Of a stretch of DNA of 64,000 nucleotides, positions 37,523-47,772 are shown piece by piece (the stretch's first letter is position 1; each line of letters begins with the position of its first letter). The position numbers were made by a program, and so were the translations under genes. This DNA comes from an uncultured Myxococcales bacterium (GTDB taxonomy: Bacteria; Myxococcota_A; UBA9042): contig CAIMLR010000020.1 in NCBI GenBank assembly GCA_903842345.1, positions 62,001-126,000 of the forward strand, read 5' to 3'. Under the pieces are notes generated by a model that was given only the letters and a program-made list of their open reading frames with translations, made no database searches and was not told the origin of the DNA.

Positions 37523-38287
37523 CTATTTGGCCGGAGCAGGCACCGGAGCGGCCGTCGGCTTGGCGACTTCCGCGCCCTTGGCGACGCCAATCACGCCGCA
37601 CGCGACGCGACCGCCGGCATTGCCCGTCGGCTGGCCGCCGTCGTCCGCCTTGGCGTGGACGATGACGCTGCGACCCGCGACGCCGTTCCACTTGGAAACC
37701 GTCAGGTTGTCGACGACCAGCGAGAACTTGGCCTTGCCCGCGGCATCCGCCGTGACGTTGCCAAAGTCGCCCGCGTGGCGCTTTTCGGTCGCCGGCAGGC
37801 CGTGGTCATGGCCTTCCGGGTTGAAATGACCGCCCGCCGAGGCGCCATCGGCCGCGCTGCAATCGCCAAACTCGTGGACGTGCATCGCGTGCTGTTGGCC
37901 GGCATTCAGGCCTTCCAGTTCGGCCGTGACGGTCACTTTGCCGTCCTCCGCTTCAGCAAACGTCACGGTGCCTTTGACCTTGTTGCCGGCCGTTGGCGCG
38001 AGGATCGCCGCAGCGAGTCGTGGCTTGTTGGCGCAACCGGGGCAGCAGCCGCCAGCGTCGCCCTTGCCTTCGCACGGTTTGCCCGCGTGGTCGCCGTGCA
38101 TGCCGGCGTGATCACACGGCTTGCCTGCGTGGTCGCACGGCTTCTTGTCGTGGTCGCCGTCTTTGCCGTGATCGCAAGGCTTCTCCGCCGCGGCGGCTTT
38201 GTCGGACTTCTTCTTGCCATCGGCATACGCCGGCATCGCCAGAAGCGCGCCCGCACCCAAGATCACAAGCCATTTGGACATCTGCAT
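37523..38287 (-). CDS. sodC: Cu/Zn superoxide dismutase with Cys/His/Asp-rich N-terminal extension
   Basis: MHVHEFGDCSAADGASAGGHFNPEGHDHG...RHAGDFGNVTAD...SVIVHAKADDGG...RVACGVIG; metal ligands intact. Confidence 0.93.
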   Translation of the reverse strand: MQMSKWLVILGAGALLAMPAYADGKKKSDKAAAAEKPCDHGKDGDHDKKPCDHAGKPCDHAGMHGDHAGKPCEGKGDAGGCCPGCANKPRLAAAILAPTAGNKVKGTVTFAEAEDGKVTVTAELEGLNAGQQHAMHVHEFGDCSAADGASAGGHFNPEGHDHGLPATEKRHAGDFGNVTADAAGKAKFSLVVDNLTVSKWNGVAGRSVIVHAKADDGGQPTGNAGGRVACGVIGVAKGAEVAKPTAAPVPAPAK

Positions 38288-38313
38288 CTTTCTTCCCCCA
38301 AGTTCTGTCAATT

Positions 38314-38598
38314 TCAGCTCGCGAACGCGCCCGCCAAACGTTTGGCGATCGAGTTCTGCAGCTTGCCAGCGTCAACCCCTGCGGCGCGCGCCAGCATTCC
38401 CAGTTCCAGATTGACGGCGACGTGCGCATCGGTCACCTGCACTTGCCCGGACACGCCAATGCCCTTGACTTGCGCGGTGTTGCCCGACCAATCGAGCCGC
38501 GCCTTGAACTTGGCGAGATCGGCTTCAAACGACGCCAACTTGGCCTTTGCCGCCGTCGCACCGAGCGCGTGGGCCTGTTGCACTTTCACAGTAGCCAT
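38314..38598 (-). CDS. Polyhydroxyalkanoic acid system family protein
   Basis: MATVKVQQAHALGATAAKAKLASFEADLAKFKARLDWSGNTAQVKGIGVSGQVQVTDAHVAVNLELGMLAR pattern. Confidence 0.75.
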   Translation of the reverse strand: MATVKVQQAHALGATAAKAKLASFEADLAKFKARLDWSGNTAQVKGIGVSGQVQVTDAHVAVNLELGMLARAAGVDAGKLQNSIAKRLAGAFAS

Positions 38599-38671
38599 CT
38601 TTCCTCCTCCACGTTAAGCGGAAACTCTGTCCCGTCTAGCCTGACTTCTCAACGTTGGCAAGCGCGGGGCC

Positions 38672-38699
38672 TTGCTCACTGCATCGGGCCGCGTAAACT
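38672..38699 (+). promoter_or_regulatory. Candidate sigma70-type promoter
   Basis: TTGCTC - 16 bp - TAAACT, about 32 bp upstream of start at 38731. Confidence 0.3.
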
Positions 38700-38730
38700 G
38701 CGCGCGCAGGCCGACCGGCCGGAGGTTCCG

Positions 38731-39582
38731 ATGGCAATCGCGATTTTGGGCATGGGTTTGATGGGCGCGGGTCTGGCGGAAGCAGCGCTGGCGCGCGGCG
38801 AGACGGTGACGGTGTGGAATCGCACGCGGAGCAAAGCGGAGCCGCTGGCGAAGCTCGGCGCGCGCGTGGCCAACACGCCGGCGGAGGCGGTCGCGGGCGC
38901 GTCGCGGGTGCACCTGTTCATGCACGCGGATGCTGCGGTTGACACCGTTCTGGGCGACCTGCTCGCGGCGGTGGAAGCGGACACTGTGGTGATCGACCAC
39001 ACGACGACCTCGCCGGAGCGCACGGCCGATCGCGCCGAGATGCTCGACACCGCGGGCATCGCATTCCTGCACGTGCCGGTGTTCATGTCGCCGGCCAATT
39101 GCCGCAACGGGACGGGCCTGATGGTTGCCGCCGGCTCCCAAGCGGTATTCGACCAGGTCGAGGCGGAACTGCGCAAGATGACCGGCGACGTGTGGTATTT
39201 GGGCGAGCGCCCGGATCTTGCGGCGTGCTACAAGCTCTTTGGCAACGCGATGTTGCTTGGCGTCGCGGGCCTGCTGGGTGACGTGTACGCGATGGCGCGC
39301 GCCAACAAGATCGACCCGCTGCAGGCCCATGAGCTGTTCAGCAAGCTGGACGTCGGCATGGCGGTGAAGGTGCGCGGGCTGAAGATGGCCAAGAACGACT
39401 TTACTCCGTCGTTCCAATTGGCTACGGCGCGCAAGGACATCGGGCTGATGATCGAGGCCGGGCAGCCGCACGAATTGGCGATGCTTCCGGGGCTCGCCGC
39501 GCGCATGGACGTGGGCTTGGCCAAAGGGTTGGCGGAGGCCGATTTTGGCGTCGTGTGCGCGCCTGAGATGGAGCAGCCGTGA
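38731..39582 (+). CDS. NAD(P)-dependent 3-hydroxyisobutyrate dehydrogenase-like oxidoreductase
   Basis: [64 protein letters not shown]. Confidence 0.88.
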   Translation: MAIAILGMGLMGAGLAEAALARGETVTVWNRTRSKAEPLAKLGARVANTPAEAVAGASRVHLFMHADAAVDTVLGDLLAAVEADTVVIDHTTTSPERTADRAEMLDTAGIAFLHVPVFMSPANCRNGTGLMVAAGSQAVFDQVEAELRKMTGDVWYLGERPDLAACYKLFGNAMLLGVAGLLGDVYAMARANKIDPLQAHELFSKLDVGMAVKVRGLKMAKNDFTPSFQLATARKDIGLMIEAGQPHELAMLPGLAARMDVGLAKGLAEADFGVVCAPEMEQP

Positions 39583-40040
39583 CCGCGCCGTCGGTCCAGG
39601 TTGTCCGCCTTCATCCAGTGCGCGATGCGGATCTTCCCCTGCCGGCCTATCAAACGGCCGGTGCTGCCGGTGCGGATCTGTGCGCCGCGATCGCTGAACC
39701 CCTGACGTTGCAGCCGCTCCAGCGCGTGCTCGTGCCGACCGGCTTGGCGCTGGCGATTCCCGCGGGCTTTGAGGGGCAAGTGCGGCCGCGCTCCGGGATC
39801 GCCGTGAAGCGCGGGCTGACCGTGCCCAATGCGCCGGGGACGATCGACAGCGACTACCGCGGCGAGCTCTTCGTCGCGCTCGTCAACCTGGACCCGCAGC
39901 CGCAGACGATTGTGCGCGGTGAACGCATCGCCCAGTTGGTTATCGCGCCGGTTGTGCAGGCGCAGTTCGCCGTCGTGGACGCCCTGGATAGCACCGATCG
40001 CGGCACCGGCGGTTTTGGCTCGACTGGGCGTCATGCCTGA
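39579..40040 (+). CDS. dut: dUTP diphosphatase
   Basis: [56 protein letters not shown] motifs. Confidence 0.96.
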   Translation: MTAPSVQVVRLHPVRDADLPLPAYQTAGAAGADLCAAIAEPLTLQPLQRVLVPTGLALAIPAGFEGQVRPRSGIAVKRGLTVPNAPGTIDSDYRGELFVALVNLDPQPQTIVRGERIAQLVIAPVVQAQFAVVDALDSTDRGTGGFGSTGRHA

Positions 40041-40128
40041 GCCCCGCGCATCCACGCGCCACGCGCCGCATCCAACGCGTGGGCGACTCGTTGAGTCGTG
40101 CTCCGTTCTCTTTTGCCAGGCGTTGCGC

Positions 40129-42732
40129 ATGACCCGTGTGAAGTCCCTTTGCCTCGCCTTGCTGCTGTTCACGGCGCAGCCGCTTTTGGCGCAATCGCCG
40201 CCGTCGGCGATCGTGGAGCCGGAGCTGCTGGCGCGGGCATTTCCGGCCTACCCGGCCAAGTTCGCGGGGCAGGACAAGATCGGCGTTGTCGTCGTGGAGC
40301 TGGATATCGACGGCGCAGGCAAGGTGCTGCGCGTGCAGGTCGTGGAATCGGCCGGTGCGGATTTTGACAAGTCGGCCGTGGATGCCGCCAAGAAGCTGCA
40401 GTTTTCGCCCGCGACGCAAGACGGCAAGCCCGTGCCCGTGCGCATCCGGTTCCGCTTTGAGATTGCGCCGGAGGTGAAGCTGGACCGGCGCGACGTTTCG
40501 CCGTCGCTGGGCAAGTACGACCGCCGCGACATGGAGTTGGCGCCCGCCGGCTTTTCCAGCCTGGAAGGTCGGCTGATCGAGCGCGGCACGGGCAAGCCGG
40601 TCAGCGGCAGTCTGGTGACGGTCGCCGCGCTCAAGGCGGAGACCGTGTCCGACGGTACCGGCCATTTCCGTTTTGGCCTGCTCGCGCCGGGAAAACACCA
40701 GCTGTACGTGCCGGGAACGGAGCACAAGCCGGTGCGACAGGACGTGACGATCGTCGAGGGCAAGACCGCCACCGTCGATCTGCGCGTGGAGCGACTGAGC
40801 TACACGCTGTACCGCGCGACGGCGGAAGCGCCGCCGGAAGCCGGGGAAATGGCGCGGCGTTCGCTGTCCGTTGAGGAAATCCAGAAGCTGCCGGGCACCA
40901 ACGGCGACGCCTTCAAGGTCGTGCAGAATCTGCCCGGCGTGTCGCGCGCTTCGGCGGGCAGTGGCCAAATCATCGTGCGCGGATCCGCGCCGGGCGACAC
41001 CATCATCAGCGTGGAAGGCGTCAAGATCCCGCTTCTGTACCACTTTGGCGGCGTCTACTCGATCATCAACACGGACATCCTGGACGGCATCGACTTCTAT
41101 CCCGGCGGCTACGCAGTCAAGTACGGTCGGCAGACCGGCGGTGTGCTGAACGCGCGGCTGCAAGTGCCCAAGCAGGGCGACCCATGGAACGGCTACGTGG
41201 AGAGCAACATCTTTCACACCGGGTTCCTGTTGCGCGGGCCAATTGGCGAGAACACCAACATCGCGGTCGCGGCGCGGCGCTCGTACATCGACGCGGTGCT
41301 GGCGGCGGCGGTGCCGGCGGGGACGCTGCCGTTTACGGTTGCGCCGCGCTACTACGACTACCAGCTCAAGCTGGATCACCGCTTCTCCAAGCACACGGAC
41401 ATGACCTGGTTTGGTTTTGGCACCGACGATGCGCTCTCCGCCGTGCTGAAGAATCCGCCCGCGGCCTTTCCGCAGGCGCGCGGCGGCTTGGAGACGACGA
41501 CGCGTTTTGGCGCGCTGATGGGCATTCTCCGTCACCGCGGCGAAGGCTGGACAAGCACGACGACGGTCGCTGGCCTGCTGAGCGGCATCAACGCCAGCTT
41601 TGGCGACCTGTTCCGTTTTGACCTGCTGAACCGCGAATACACGCTGCGTCAGGACTTTACGATTGGCGAAGGGCCGGTCTCCTGGCGTGCGGGCCTGGAC
41701 GTCCTGTGCAACCCGTTCAGCATCCAGGTCTATGCGCCGCCGCAGCGCGGGACGGGCGAACGCGGGACGGGCGGGTCGTCGCAGGCGGCCGACAACCGCC
41801 AGATTTTCGTTGAGCAAAAAGGCTGGTTCGTCTCGCCCGCGCTGTGGTTTGACACCGTGCTGAAGCTCCATCCGCGGCTGGAAGTGGTGCCGGGCGTGCG
41901 GCTTGACCTGTACCGTGGCGACGCCAAAGGCGAATCCCTGTTGCCGCGCCTGAACGTGCGGTACAAGCTGAACGACGACTGGACGTTGAAGGCCTCGACC
42001 GGGCAAATCTCCCAGCGCGCTGACCCGCAATATTTGGGAAACACTTTCGGGAATCCCAATCTCCTGCCGTTTCGCAGCTTTGAAACCGCCGTCGGCTTTG
42101 AATGGCACGTGGGCGACTGGTTTGACGTCGACGTCCAAGGCTTCAAGAAGCTCCTGAGCGGCGTCATCGTCGCGGGCCAGGGCCTCTTCCCGTCGCCGCC
42201 GTACACCAATGAAGGCAAGGGCGACATCACCGGCATGGAAGTCCTGATCCGTCGCAAGCCGGGCAGTCAGTTCTTTGGCTGGATCAGCTATACGCTGCAG
42301 AAAGCCACGCGCATCGACCACCCGGGCGATCCGGAGCGCCTCTTTGGCTGGGACCAGACGCACATCCTGACGGCGCTGGGCACGTACAAGCTGCCGTTCA
42401 ACATCGAAGTGGGCGCGCGGTTCCGGCTCGTGACGGGCAATCCAGCGACGGCGAACGCGACGGCTGTCTACAACGAGCAGACGGATACGTACCAACGCGT
42501 CGCCTCGGGATGTCAGTTGTGCACGCGGTTGCCGACGTTCCATCAGCTCGATTTGCGGGTGGACAAGAAATTCGTGTTTGATTCTTGGATCCTGAATGTC
42601 TATCTGGACTTGCAGAACGCGTACAATCGCGGGAATCCGGAAGGCGTCCAGTACAACTACGACGCGACGTTGGCGCAGTACGCGACGGGCTTGCCGATCA
42701 TTCCGTCGTTTGGCATTCGCGGCGAATTCTAG
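40129..42732 (+). CDS. TonB-dependent outer-membrane receptor with N-terminal TonB C-terminal-like domain
   Basis: TonB_C-like GVVVVELDIDGAGKVLRVQVVESAGADFDKSAVDAAKKLQFSPA, carboxypeptidase-regulatory-like domain, plug (LPGVSRASAGSGQIIVRGSAPGDTIISVEGVKIP) and barrel. Confidence 0.88.
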   Translation: MTRVKSLCLALLLFTAQPLLAQSPPSAIVEPELLARAFPAYPAKFAGQDKIGVVVVELDIDGAGKVLRVQVVESAGADFDKSAVDAAKKLQFSPATQDGKPVPVRIRFRFEIAPEVKLDRRDVSPSLGKYDRRDMELAPAGFSSLEGRLIERGTGKPVSGSLVTVAALKAETVSDGTGHFRFGLLAPGKHQLYVPGTEHKPVRQDVTIVEGKTATVDLRVERLSYTLYRATAEAPPEAGEMARRSLSVEEIQKLPGTNGDAFKVVQNLPGVSRASAGSGQIIVRGSAPGDTIISVEGVKIPLLYHFGGVYSIINTDILDGIDFYPGGYAVKYGRQTGGVLNARLQVPKQGDPWNGYVESNIFHTGFLLRGPIGENTNIAVAARRSYIDAVLAAAVPAGTLPFTVAPRYYDYQLKLDHRFSKHTDMTWFGFGTDDALSAVLKNPPAAFPQARGGLETTTRFGALMGILRHRGEGWTSTTTVAGLLSGINASFGDLFRFDLLNREYTLRQDFTIGEGPVSWRAGLDVLCNPFSIQVYAPPQRGTGERGTGGSSQAADNRQIFVEQKGWFVSPALWFDTVLKLHPRLEVVPGVRLDLYRGDAKGESLLPRLNVRYKLNDDWTLKASTGQISQRADPQYLGNTFGNPNLLPFRSFETAVGFEWHVGDWFDVDVQGFKKLLSGVIVAGQGLFPSPPYTNEGKGDITGMEVLIRRKPGSQFFGWISYTLQKATRIDHPGDPERLFGWDQTHILTALGTYKLPFNIEVGARFRLVTGNPATANATAVYNEQTDTYQRVASGCQLCTRLPTFHQLDLRVDKKFVFDSWILNVYLDLQNAYNRGNPEGVQYNYDATLAQYATGLPIIPSFGIRGEF

Positions 42733-42882
42733 CTGGGTGAATCTCGACGCCTCGCGCCCCGTCCTTGCCGTTTGCGTCGGCCGCAGTCTGACTCCCGGCC
42801 GGTCGGCAATTCGGTTGCCAACCGTCCCGCCCCGCGATAGAACCGGCGGCCCCGCTGGCCCCAGCGCCTGGAGACGCATTTC

Positions 42883-43839
42883 ATGCTTGGCTTCTTGACT
42901 TGGAATCTCGACCCGATCCTGCTTCACCTTGGGCCCCTGCAGATCCGCTACTACGGCGTGATGTTCGCCCTCACCATCTACACCGGCTTCTGGGTGTGGC
43001 AGCGGCAGGCCTTGCGCAACCGCGAGACGCCCGCCTTTGCCGAAGAATTCCTGTGGTACGGCGTGGTCGCCATCGTCGGCGGCGCGCGCTTGGGTCATTG
43101 CCTGTTCTATGAACCGATGACCTATCTCAAGAACCCGATCACGATTCTGTACTTCTGGCAGGGCGGCTTGGCTTCTCACGGTGCGACGGTGGGCCTCATC
43201 CTCGCGCTCTGGCTTTTTGCCCGCAAGCACAAGACCAGCTGGTTCCGCGTCAGTGACTACCTCGCACCGGCGATCGCCATCGCGGCGGGCGGCGTGCGCG
43301 TCGGCAACTTCTTCAATTCAGAAATCGTTGGCCGCGTGACGGACGTGCCGTGGGGCGTGCAGTTCCTCCGCTATTGCCAGATGGAAGGCATTCCGGCCGC
43401 CGAATGCGCGCCGCGGCATCCGTCGCAGGCCTATGAGTTCTTCATGGGCGTCCTCACGTATTTTGTCCTGATGGGACTGCAGAAGGCGGACATCCGCCGC
43501 GCCGGTTCGGGCTTCTTTGGCGGCGTCTTCCTGACGATGTACTTCAGCTTCCGGTTTCTCGTGGAATTCTTCAAGGAATTCCAGACGGAACAGCTGCGCA
43601 CGGAAGGTCCGCTGGGCGCGATCGAGCAGTCGATCGGCTACCACTTCACGATGGGCCAGTGGCTGAGCGTGATTCCCGTGGCCATGGGCCTCTGGATGAT
43701 CGCCCGGGCGATGCTGCAGAAGAAGGACGATTTCGCCGCGCCGATGTCGCTCGAGGAGCTCAAGCCGATCCTCGCGGCCGCGCGCGCCAATCCGGGTCAG
43801 CCGACGCCGGCGCCCGCCAAGACCAAGAACAAGAAATAG
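42883..43839 (+). CDS. lgt: Prolipoprotein diacylglyceryl transferase
   Basis: IRYYGVMFAL, GARLGHCLFYEP, WQGGLASHGATVG, GGVRVGNFFNSEIVGRVTDVPWGV, RHPSQAYE. Confidence 0.95.
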   Translation: MLGFLTWNLDPILLHLGPLQIRYYGVMFALTIYTGFWVWQRQALRNRETPAFAEEFLWYGVVAIVGGARLGHCLFYEPMTYLKNPITILYFWQGGLASHGATVGLILALWLFARKHKTSWFRVSDYLAPAIAIAAGGVRVGNFFNSEIVGRVTDVPWGVQFLRYCQMEGIPAAECAPRHPSQAYEFFMGVLTYFVLMGLQKADIRRAGSGFFGGVFLTMYFSFRFLVEFFKEFQTEQLRTEGPLGAIEQSIGYHFTMGQWLSVIPVAMGLWMIARAMLQKKDDFAAPMSLEELKPILAAARANPGQPTPAPAKTKNKK

Positions 43840-43977
43840 CCGCACACGTCGCTGCTGACGCTGGACCATCACCTCCACCATGCCCGCGCGCCGTGGCGGA
43901 GCATGGAAATTTGCGCGCTGGTGCGGCACACTCCGATGCGGTTCGCGTCCTGTACCCCTGACGCGCCGAGGATTGCC

Positions 43978-45153
43978 ATGCGCATCGCGAATATCCTGCC
44001 AATTCTGTTGGTTGTGTTGCTCGGCCTGCCGGCCTGCGGCGACAAGTCCCTGGACGCCGCCGATGATGCGGCTGCCGCCGACGACGACGGGCAGGGCGAT
44101 GCCGCGTTGGCCGACCTCGCCGACGACGCGACGCCACTTGCGGAGGATGCGACCGCCGTCGCCGACGTTGCGCCAGACGCCGGGCTACCGGACGTTGCGC
44201 CTGATGACGCCGCCGCGGGGACCGATGGTGCCGCCGGCACGGACGCTGCGGCGGATGCGGCGCCCGATTCAGCGGTTGATGCCGCCCCCGATGTTGCCGT
44301 TCCACTCGGCTGTGGTGGCGCCGTCGCGCCCGGCACCAAGGCGACGACCATCGGCTTTGGCGGCAAGACGCGCAGCTACCTGGTGCACGTGCCCAAGGGC
44401 TATTCCGGCAGCAAGCCGACCGCCGTGGTCTTTGCGCTCCACGGTCTCAGCGACAGCGCCGGCAAGATGGAGAGCATGACCGGCTTTGACAGCCTCGCTG
44501 ACAAGGAAGGCTTCCTCGTCGTCTACCCGGAAGGCCTCACGGACTTCACCGGCGGCAGTTGGAACGCCGGCAACTGCTGCGGCGCGGCCAAGAGCGCCAG
44601 TTCGGACGATGTCGGCTTCATCCTCAGCGTCCTCGCCGACCTCAACGCGCACTTTTGCACCGACCCCAAGCGCGTCTTTGCCACCGGCTTCTCCAACGGC
44701 GCGTACATGGCGCAGCGCCTCGCGTGCGAGAAAGCGGACGTGTTCGCGGCCATCGCGCCGGTGTCTGGCGAGATCAACATGAAGACCTGTACGCCGTCGC
44801 GGGCGATCTCCGTGCTGGAATTCCACGGGACGTCCGATGCCGTCGTGCCGTACGGCGGCGGCGGGATGACCGGCGGCGCATGGAGCGTTGACGAGACGTT
44901 TGGCTTCTGGCGGGACAACGCGATTTGCGCGGAGCCCAAGGCCGCCGCGATGTACAAGAAGGGCGACACGACGTGCACCGGCTTCAGCTTGTGCAAGGAC
45001 GGCGCGGTCGTGGAATTGTGCAGCATCGACAAGGGCGGCCATCAGTGGCCGAGCAGCCCCGCGGGCGCCAATCCGTTTCTGGGCAAGATGTCGACGGACA
45101 TCGACGCCACCGCGGCGATCTGGCAGTTCTTCCTCGATCATCCGATGCCGTAG
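43978..45153 (+). CDS. PHB depolymerase/LpqC-like esterase lipoprotein with Asp/Ala tether
   Basis: Lipobox LGLPAC, long DAADDAAAADDD-type tether, SYLVHVPKGYSGSKPTAVVFALHGLSD, GFSNGAYMAQRLACEKADVFAAIAPVSG. Confidence 0.85.
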   Translation: MRIANILPILLVVLLGLPACGDKSLDAADDAAAADDDGQGDAALADLADDATPLAEDATAVADVAPDAGLPDVAPDDAAAGTDGAAGTDAAADAAPDSAVDAAPDVAVPLGCGGAVAPGTKATTIGFGGKTRSYLVHVPKGYSGSKPTAVVFALHGLSDSAGKMESMTGFDSLADKEGFLVVYPEGLTDFTGGSWNAGNCCGAAKSASSDDVGFILSVLADLNAHFCTDPKRVFATGFSNGAYMAQRLACEKADVFAAIAPVSGEINMKTCTPSRAISVLEFHGTSDAVVPYGGGGMTGGAWSVDETFGFWRDNAICAEPKAAAMYKKGDTTCTGFSLCKDGAVVELCSIDKGGHQWPSSPAGANPFLGKMSTDIDATAAIWQFFLDHPMP

Positions 45154-45158
45154 CGGCG

Positions 45159-46823
45159 CTACTTGATGGACGGCGCGGAGCCCAGCAGGATCTTCAGATC
45201 GTTGTCCGTGAAGGAGACGCCGAGGCCGTAGTAGAGGTCCGTGCGCGTCGACGGGAACAGCAGTTCGTCGCCGCCGGCCCACGCGTAGAGGAACGGCAGG
45301 AATTTCCACGTGAGGCCCGCACGCAGGCGCGGTCGGATGTCGTCGGTAAAGCGAAAGACGTCCGCGCTGGCGATGAGCGTGTCGCGAAACAGGTACAGGT
45401 CGGCGCCGCCGCCGGCTGTCGATTCAATCAGTCCGCCGCGCAGGGTCACGGGACCGAAGCGCCGCGCGTATTGCAGGCCCAGCGTCCAGGACGAATCGGT
45501 CTGCCGCAGCTGCTCCGTCAATTGCGGTTGCGACGCCGAGCCGCCCGCGCCTGAGACCGTCGAGGACGTGACGCGCGTGAACGTGGTCGTCTTGCCGAGG
45601 TTGTTGCCCGACAGCGTCACGAGCACCGCCTTGTCCTCGCGCATCTGCAGCCGCAGCGTCAGGTGGGACTGCCACGACAGGTTGTCCGGGTTGTTCTGGC
45701 GAAACGCATAGGCCGCCAACCGGTAGTCGATGCCCGTCTCCAGCGCCTGGTAGCGGTGGATCAGGTCCTTGGCGTCGCTGACGACTGACTCCGCGTTCTT
45801 GACCAGCGTGTCATCCGTCAACAACCGGCCAATGTCGCCTTTCCCATCCGCGACGCCCTTGGTCACCTGATTGACGTTCTTCGCGGCGCCGGACAGATCC
45901 TCCATGATGACCGAGGCCTTGGCGATGCCGGCGCGCAGCTGCTCCATCGTCGCCTTGAACGCGCCGATCGTGGAATTGACGTCGTCCTTGTTCTCGCCCA
46001 CCAGTTCGCGGACGTTGCGGGTCACGACCTCCACGTTGCTCAAGCTGCGCATGGCGCTCGAGCCACCGCGGTCCAGGATCACGTTGGCGCGGTCGGCGAG
46101 GACGTCGAGCTTGGCGGTCGTCGTCGCAAACGAGTGGAGCCCGCGGTCAAGATCGCCGTCTTTCGCGAAGACGCCGGTGCTCAGGCGCGCCCGCAGCGCA
46201 GTGACTGTCGCGCTCAAATCGTGGCTCGCCGTGACCAGATTGTCGGCGATTTCTTCCATCTTCTTCTGGCCTTCATCGGAACCAAAGACCTTCGCGGCCT
46301 TGTCGGTAATCTTGGCCACGTCGCTTGCGATGCGGTCGAGCTTGGGAAGAATGTCGCCCGCCGACTGCAGCTTCTCGATGGTCTGCTGCAGCGCAGTCGC
46401 CGTAATCACGATGGGAATCCGGTGGCCGTCGCGCAGTTGTGCGCCCGTGGCGCCCGGCGTCAGTTCCAGATAGTAATCGCCCAGCATGGACGCCTGCAGC
46501 CGTTGCAGGACCGCGCCGTTCTTGGCATAGCCGCGTTCGTCCTTGATTCCGCTCCACGCCGTCACGCTCTTCATCAGCCGCACGTCGACGCGCACGAGCG
46601 TGCCCTTGAGCTTGAGTTCCTCCACGCGGCCGACCGTGAAGCCGGCAATCGTGACCTTGGTGCCGGGCGCGATGCCGGTCACGTCGTCAAACATGGCGTA
46701 GAGGCGGTAGGTGTCGTCCCCGCTGCCAATGCCGCGCTGGGTCCAGGCCACGCCCACGACGACGAGCACGAGGCTGACGATCACAAAGATGCCAACCGCG
46801 ATGGCGGAGCGGGCCGTGTTCAT
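45159..46823 (-). CDS. MlaD/MCE-domain protein with beta-strand-rich C-terminal (putative beta-barrel) domain
   Basis: Single TM plus MCE core (FDDVTGIAPGTKVTIAGFTVGRVEEL...ASMLGDYYLELTPG); helical region; C-terminal alternating aromatic beta strands. Confidence 0.85.
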   Translation of the reverse strand: MNTARSAIAVGIFVIVSLVLVVVGVAWTQRGIGSGDDTYRLYAMFDDVTGIAPGTKVTIAGFTVGRVEELKLKGTLVRVDVRLMKSVTAWSGIKDERGYAKNGAVLQRLQASMLGDYYLELTPGATGAQLRDGHRIPIVITATALQQTIEKLQSAGDILPKLDRIASDVAKITDKAAKVFGSDEGQKKMEEIADNLVTASHDLSATVTALRARLSTGVFAKDGDLDRGLHSFATTTAKLDVLADRANVILDRGGSSAMRSLSNVEVVTRNVRELVGENKDDVNSTIGAFKATMEQLRAGIAKASVIMEDLSGAAKNVNQVTKGVADGKGDIGRLLTDDTLVKNAESVVSDAKDLIHRYQALETGIDYRLAAYAFRQNNPDNLSWQSHLTLRLQMREDKAVLVTLSGNNLGKTTTFTRVTSSTVSGAGGSASQPQLTEQLRQTDSSWTLGLQYARRFGPVTLRGGLIESTAGGGADLYLFRDTLIASADVFRFTDDIRPRLRAGLTWKFLPFLYAWAGGDELLFPSTRTDLYYGLGVSFTDNDLKILLGSAPSIK

Positions 46824-47635
46824 GCGACACCTGCCGCAGCAGAGGGCGACTGAGCTTGTTGCAGCGGGCCGGTGCCGCTCACGAAGATGAACTTGCGCAC
46901 GACTTCATTGGTGCTCGCACGGAATTCGTCAGGCGTCCCGTATTCGACGATGCGTCCCTCGTAGAGCATCGCGATGTGGTGCGCGATTCGGAACGTGCTG
47001 GCCATGTCGTGGGAAATCACCACGGACGTCACGTTGTGTCGCTCCTGTGTTTCCGCAATCATGTCATCCACTTGGGAGATCATCATCGGATCCAGGCCGG
47101 TCGTCGGTTCGTCGTAGATGATGATCTCCGGGTCGAGAATCGTCGCCCGCGCCAGCGCCACGCGCTTCTTCATGCCGCCGGAAAGCTCAGCGGGATACTT
47201 GTGGTCGACGTTGACGAGGTTCAGTTCAGCCAGCCGCGCGTGCACAAGGTCGCGCTCCTCCTGCCGCGGCATGGGCCGATGTTCGCGCAGCGGAAATGCG
47301 ATGTTTTCGTAGACGGTCATCGAATCAAACAGCGCCCCGGCCTGAAACAGCATGCCGAACTGCCGCCGCGCCTTGAGCAGCGCGTCGGGCGGCATCGCGA
47401 ACAGGTCCTGACCGTGCAGCTTGACCTGGCCGCTGTCCGGCCGCAGCAGCCCGACGAGGTGCTTGACCAGCACACTCTTGCCACTGCCTGAGCCGCCGAT
47501 GATGACGGTGACCTTGCCGGTCGCGATCGTCAAATCCACGCCGCGCAGGACCGGCTGGCCGCCGAACGACTTGTGCAAATCGACGACCTGCATGATCGGC
47601 GTTTCCACAGCGCTTTCAGTCGGTTGATCTGTCAT
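46820..47635 (-). CDS. MlaF-like ABC transporter ATPase
   Basis: GGSGSGKSVLVKHLVGLLRPDSGQV, ELSGGMKKRVALARA, EIIIYDEPTTGLDPM; overlaps MCE gene by 4 bp. Confidence 0.9.
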   Translation of the reverse strand: MTDQPTESAVETPIMQVVDLHKSFGGQPVLRGVDLTIATGKVTVIIGGSGSGKSVLVKHLVGLLRPDSGQVKLHGQDLFAMPPDALLKARRQFGMLFQAGALFDSMTVYENIAFPLREHRPMPRQEERDLVHARLAELNLVNVDHKYPAELSGGMKKRVALARATILDPEIIIYDEPTTGLDPMMISQVDDMIAETQERHNVTSVVISHDMASTFRIAHHIAMLYEGRIVEYGTPDEFRASTNEVVRKFIFVSGTGPLQQAQSPSAAAGVA

Positions 47636-47772
47636 CGGCTTCGTCGCAGACCTCGCGTTCACGCGCATTCCACCGCCCATCATAACGCCATGCCATCGCG
47701 CGGAAAGAAAACAGCCCCGGCAGCGGCGGATCGGTGCGCAGCCGCAATTGCGCGTGTGGCGGCGCCAAGCGG

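Noticed and set aside
42733-42882. Possible further degenerate repeat copy before lgt
   Set aside because: Only a short TCGGCCGCAGTCTGAC-like similarity; likely chance
39940-43230. 1096-aa minus-strand ORF
   Set aside because: Antisense to the TonB receptor and lgt; no recognisable motifs
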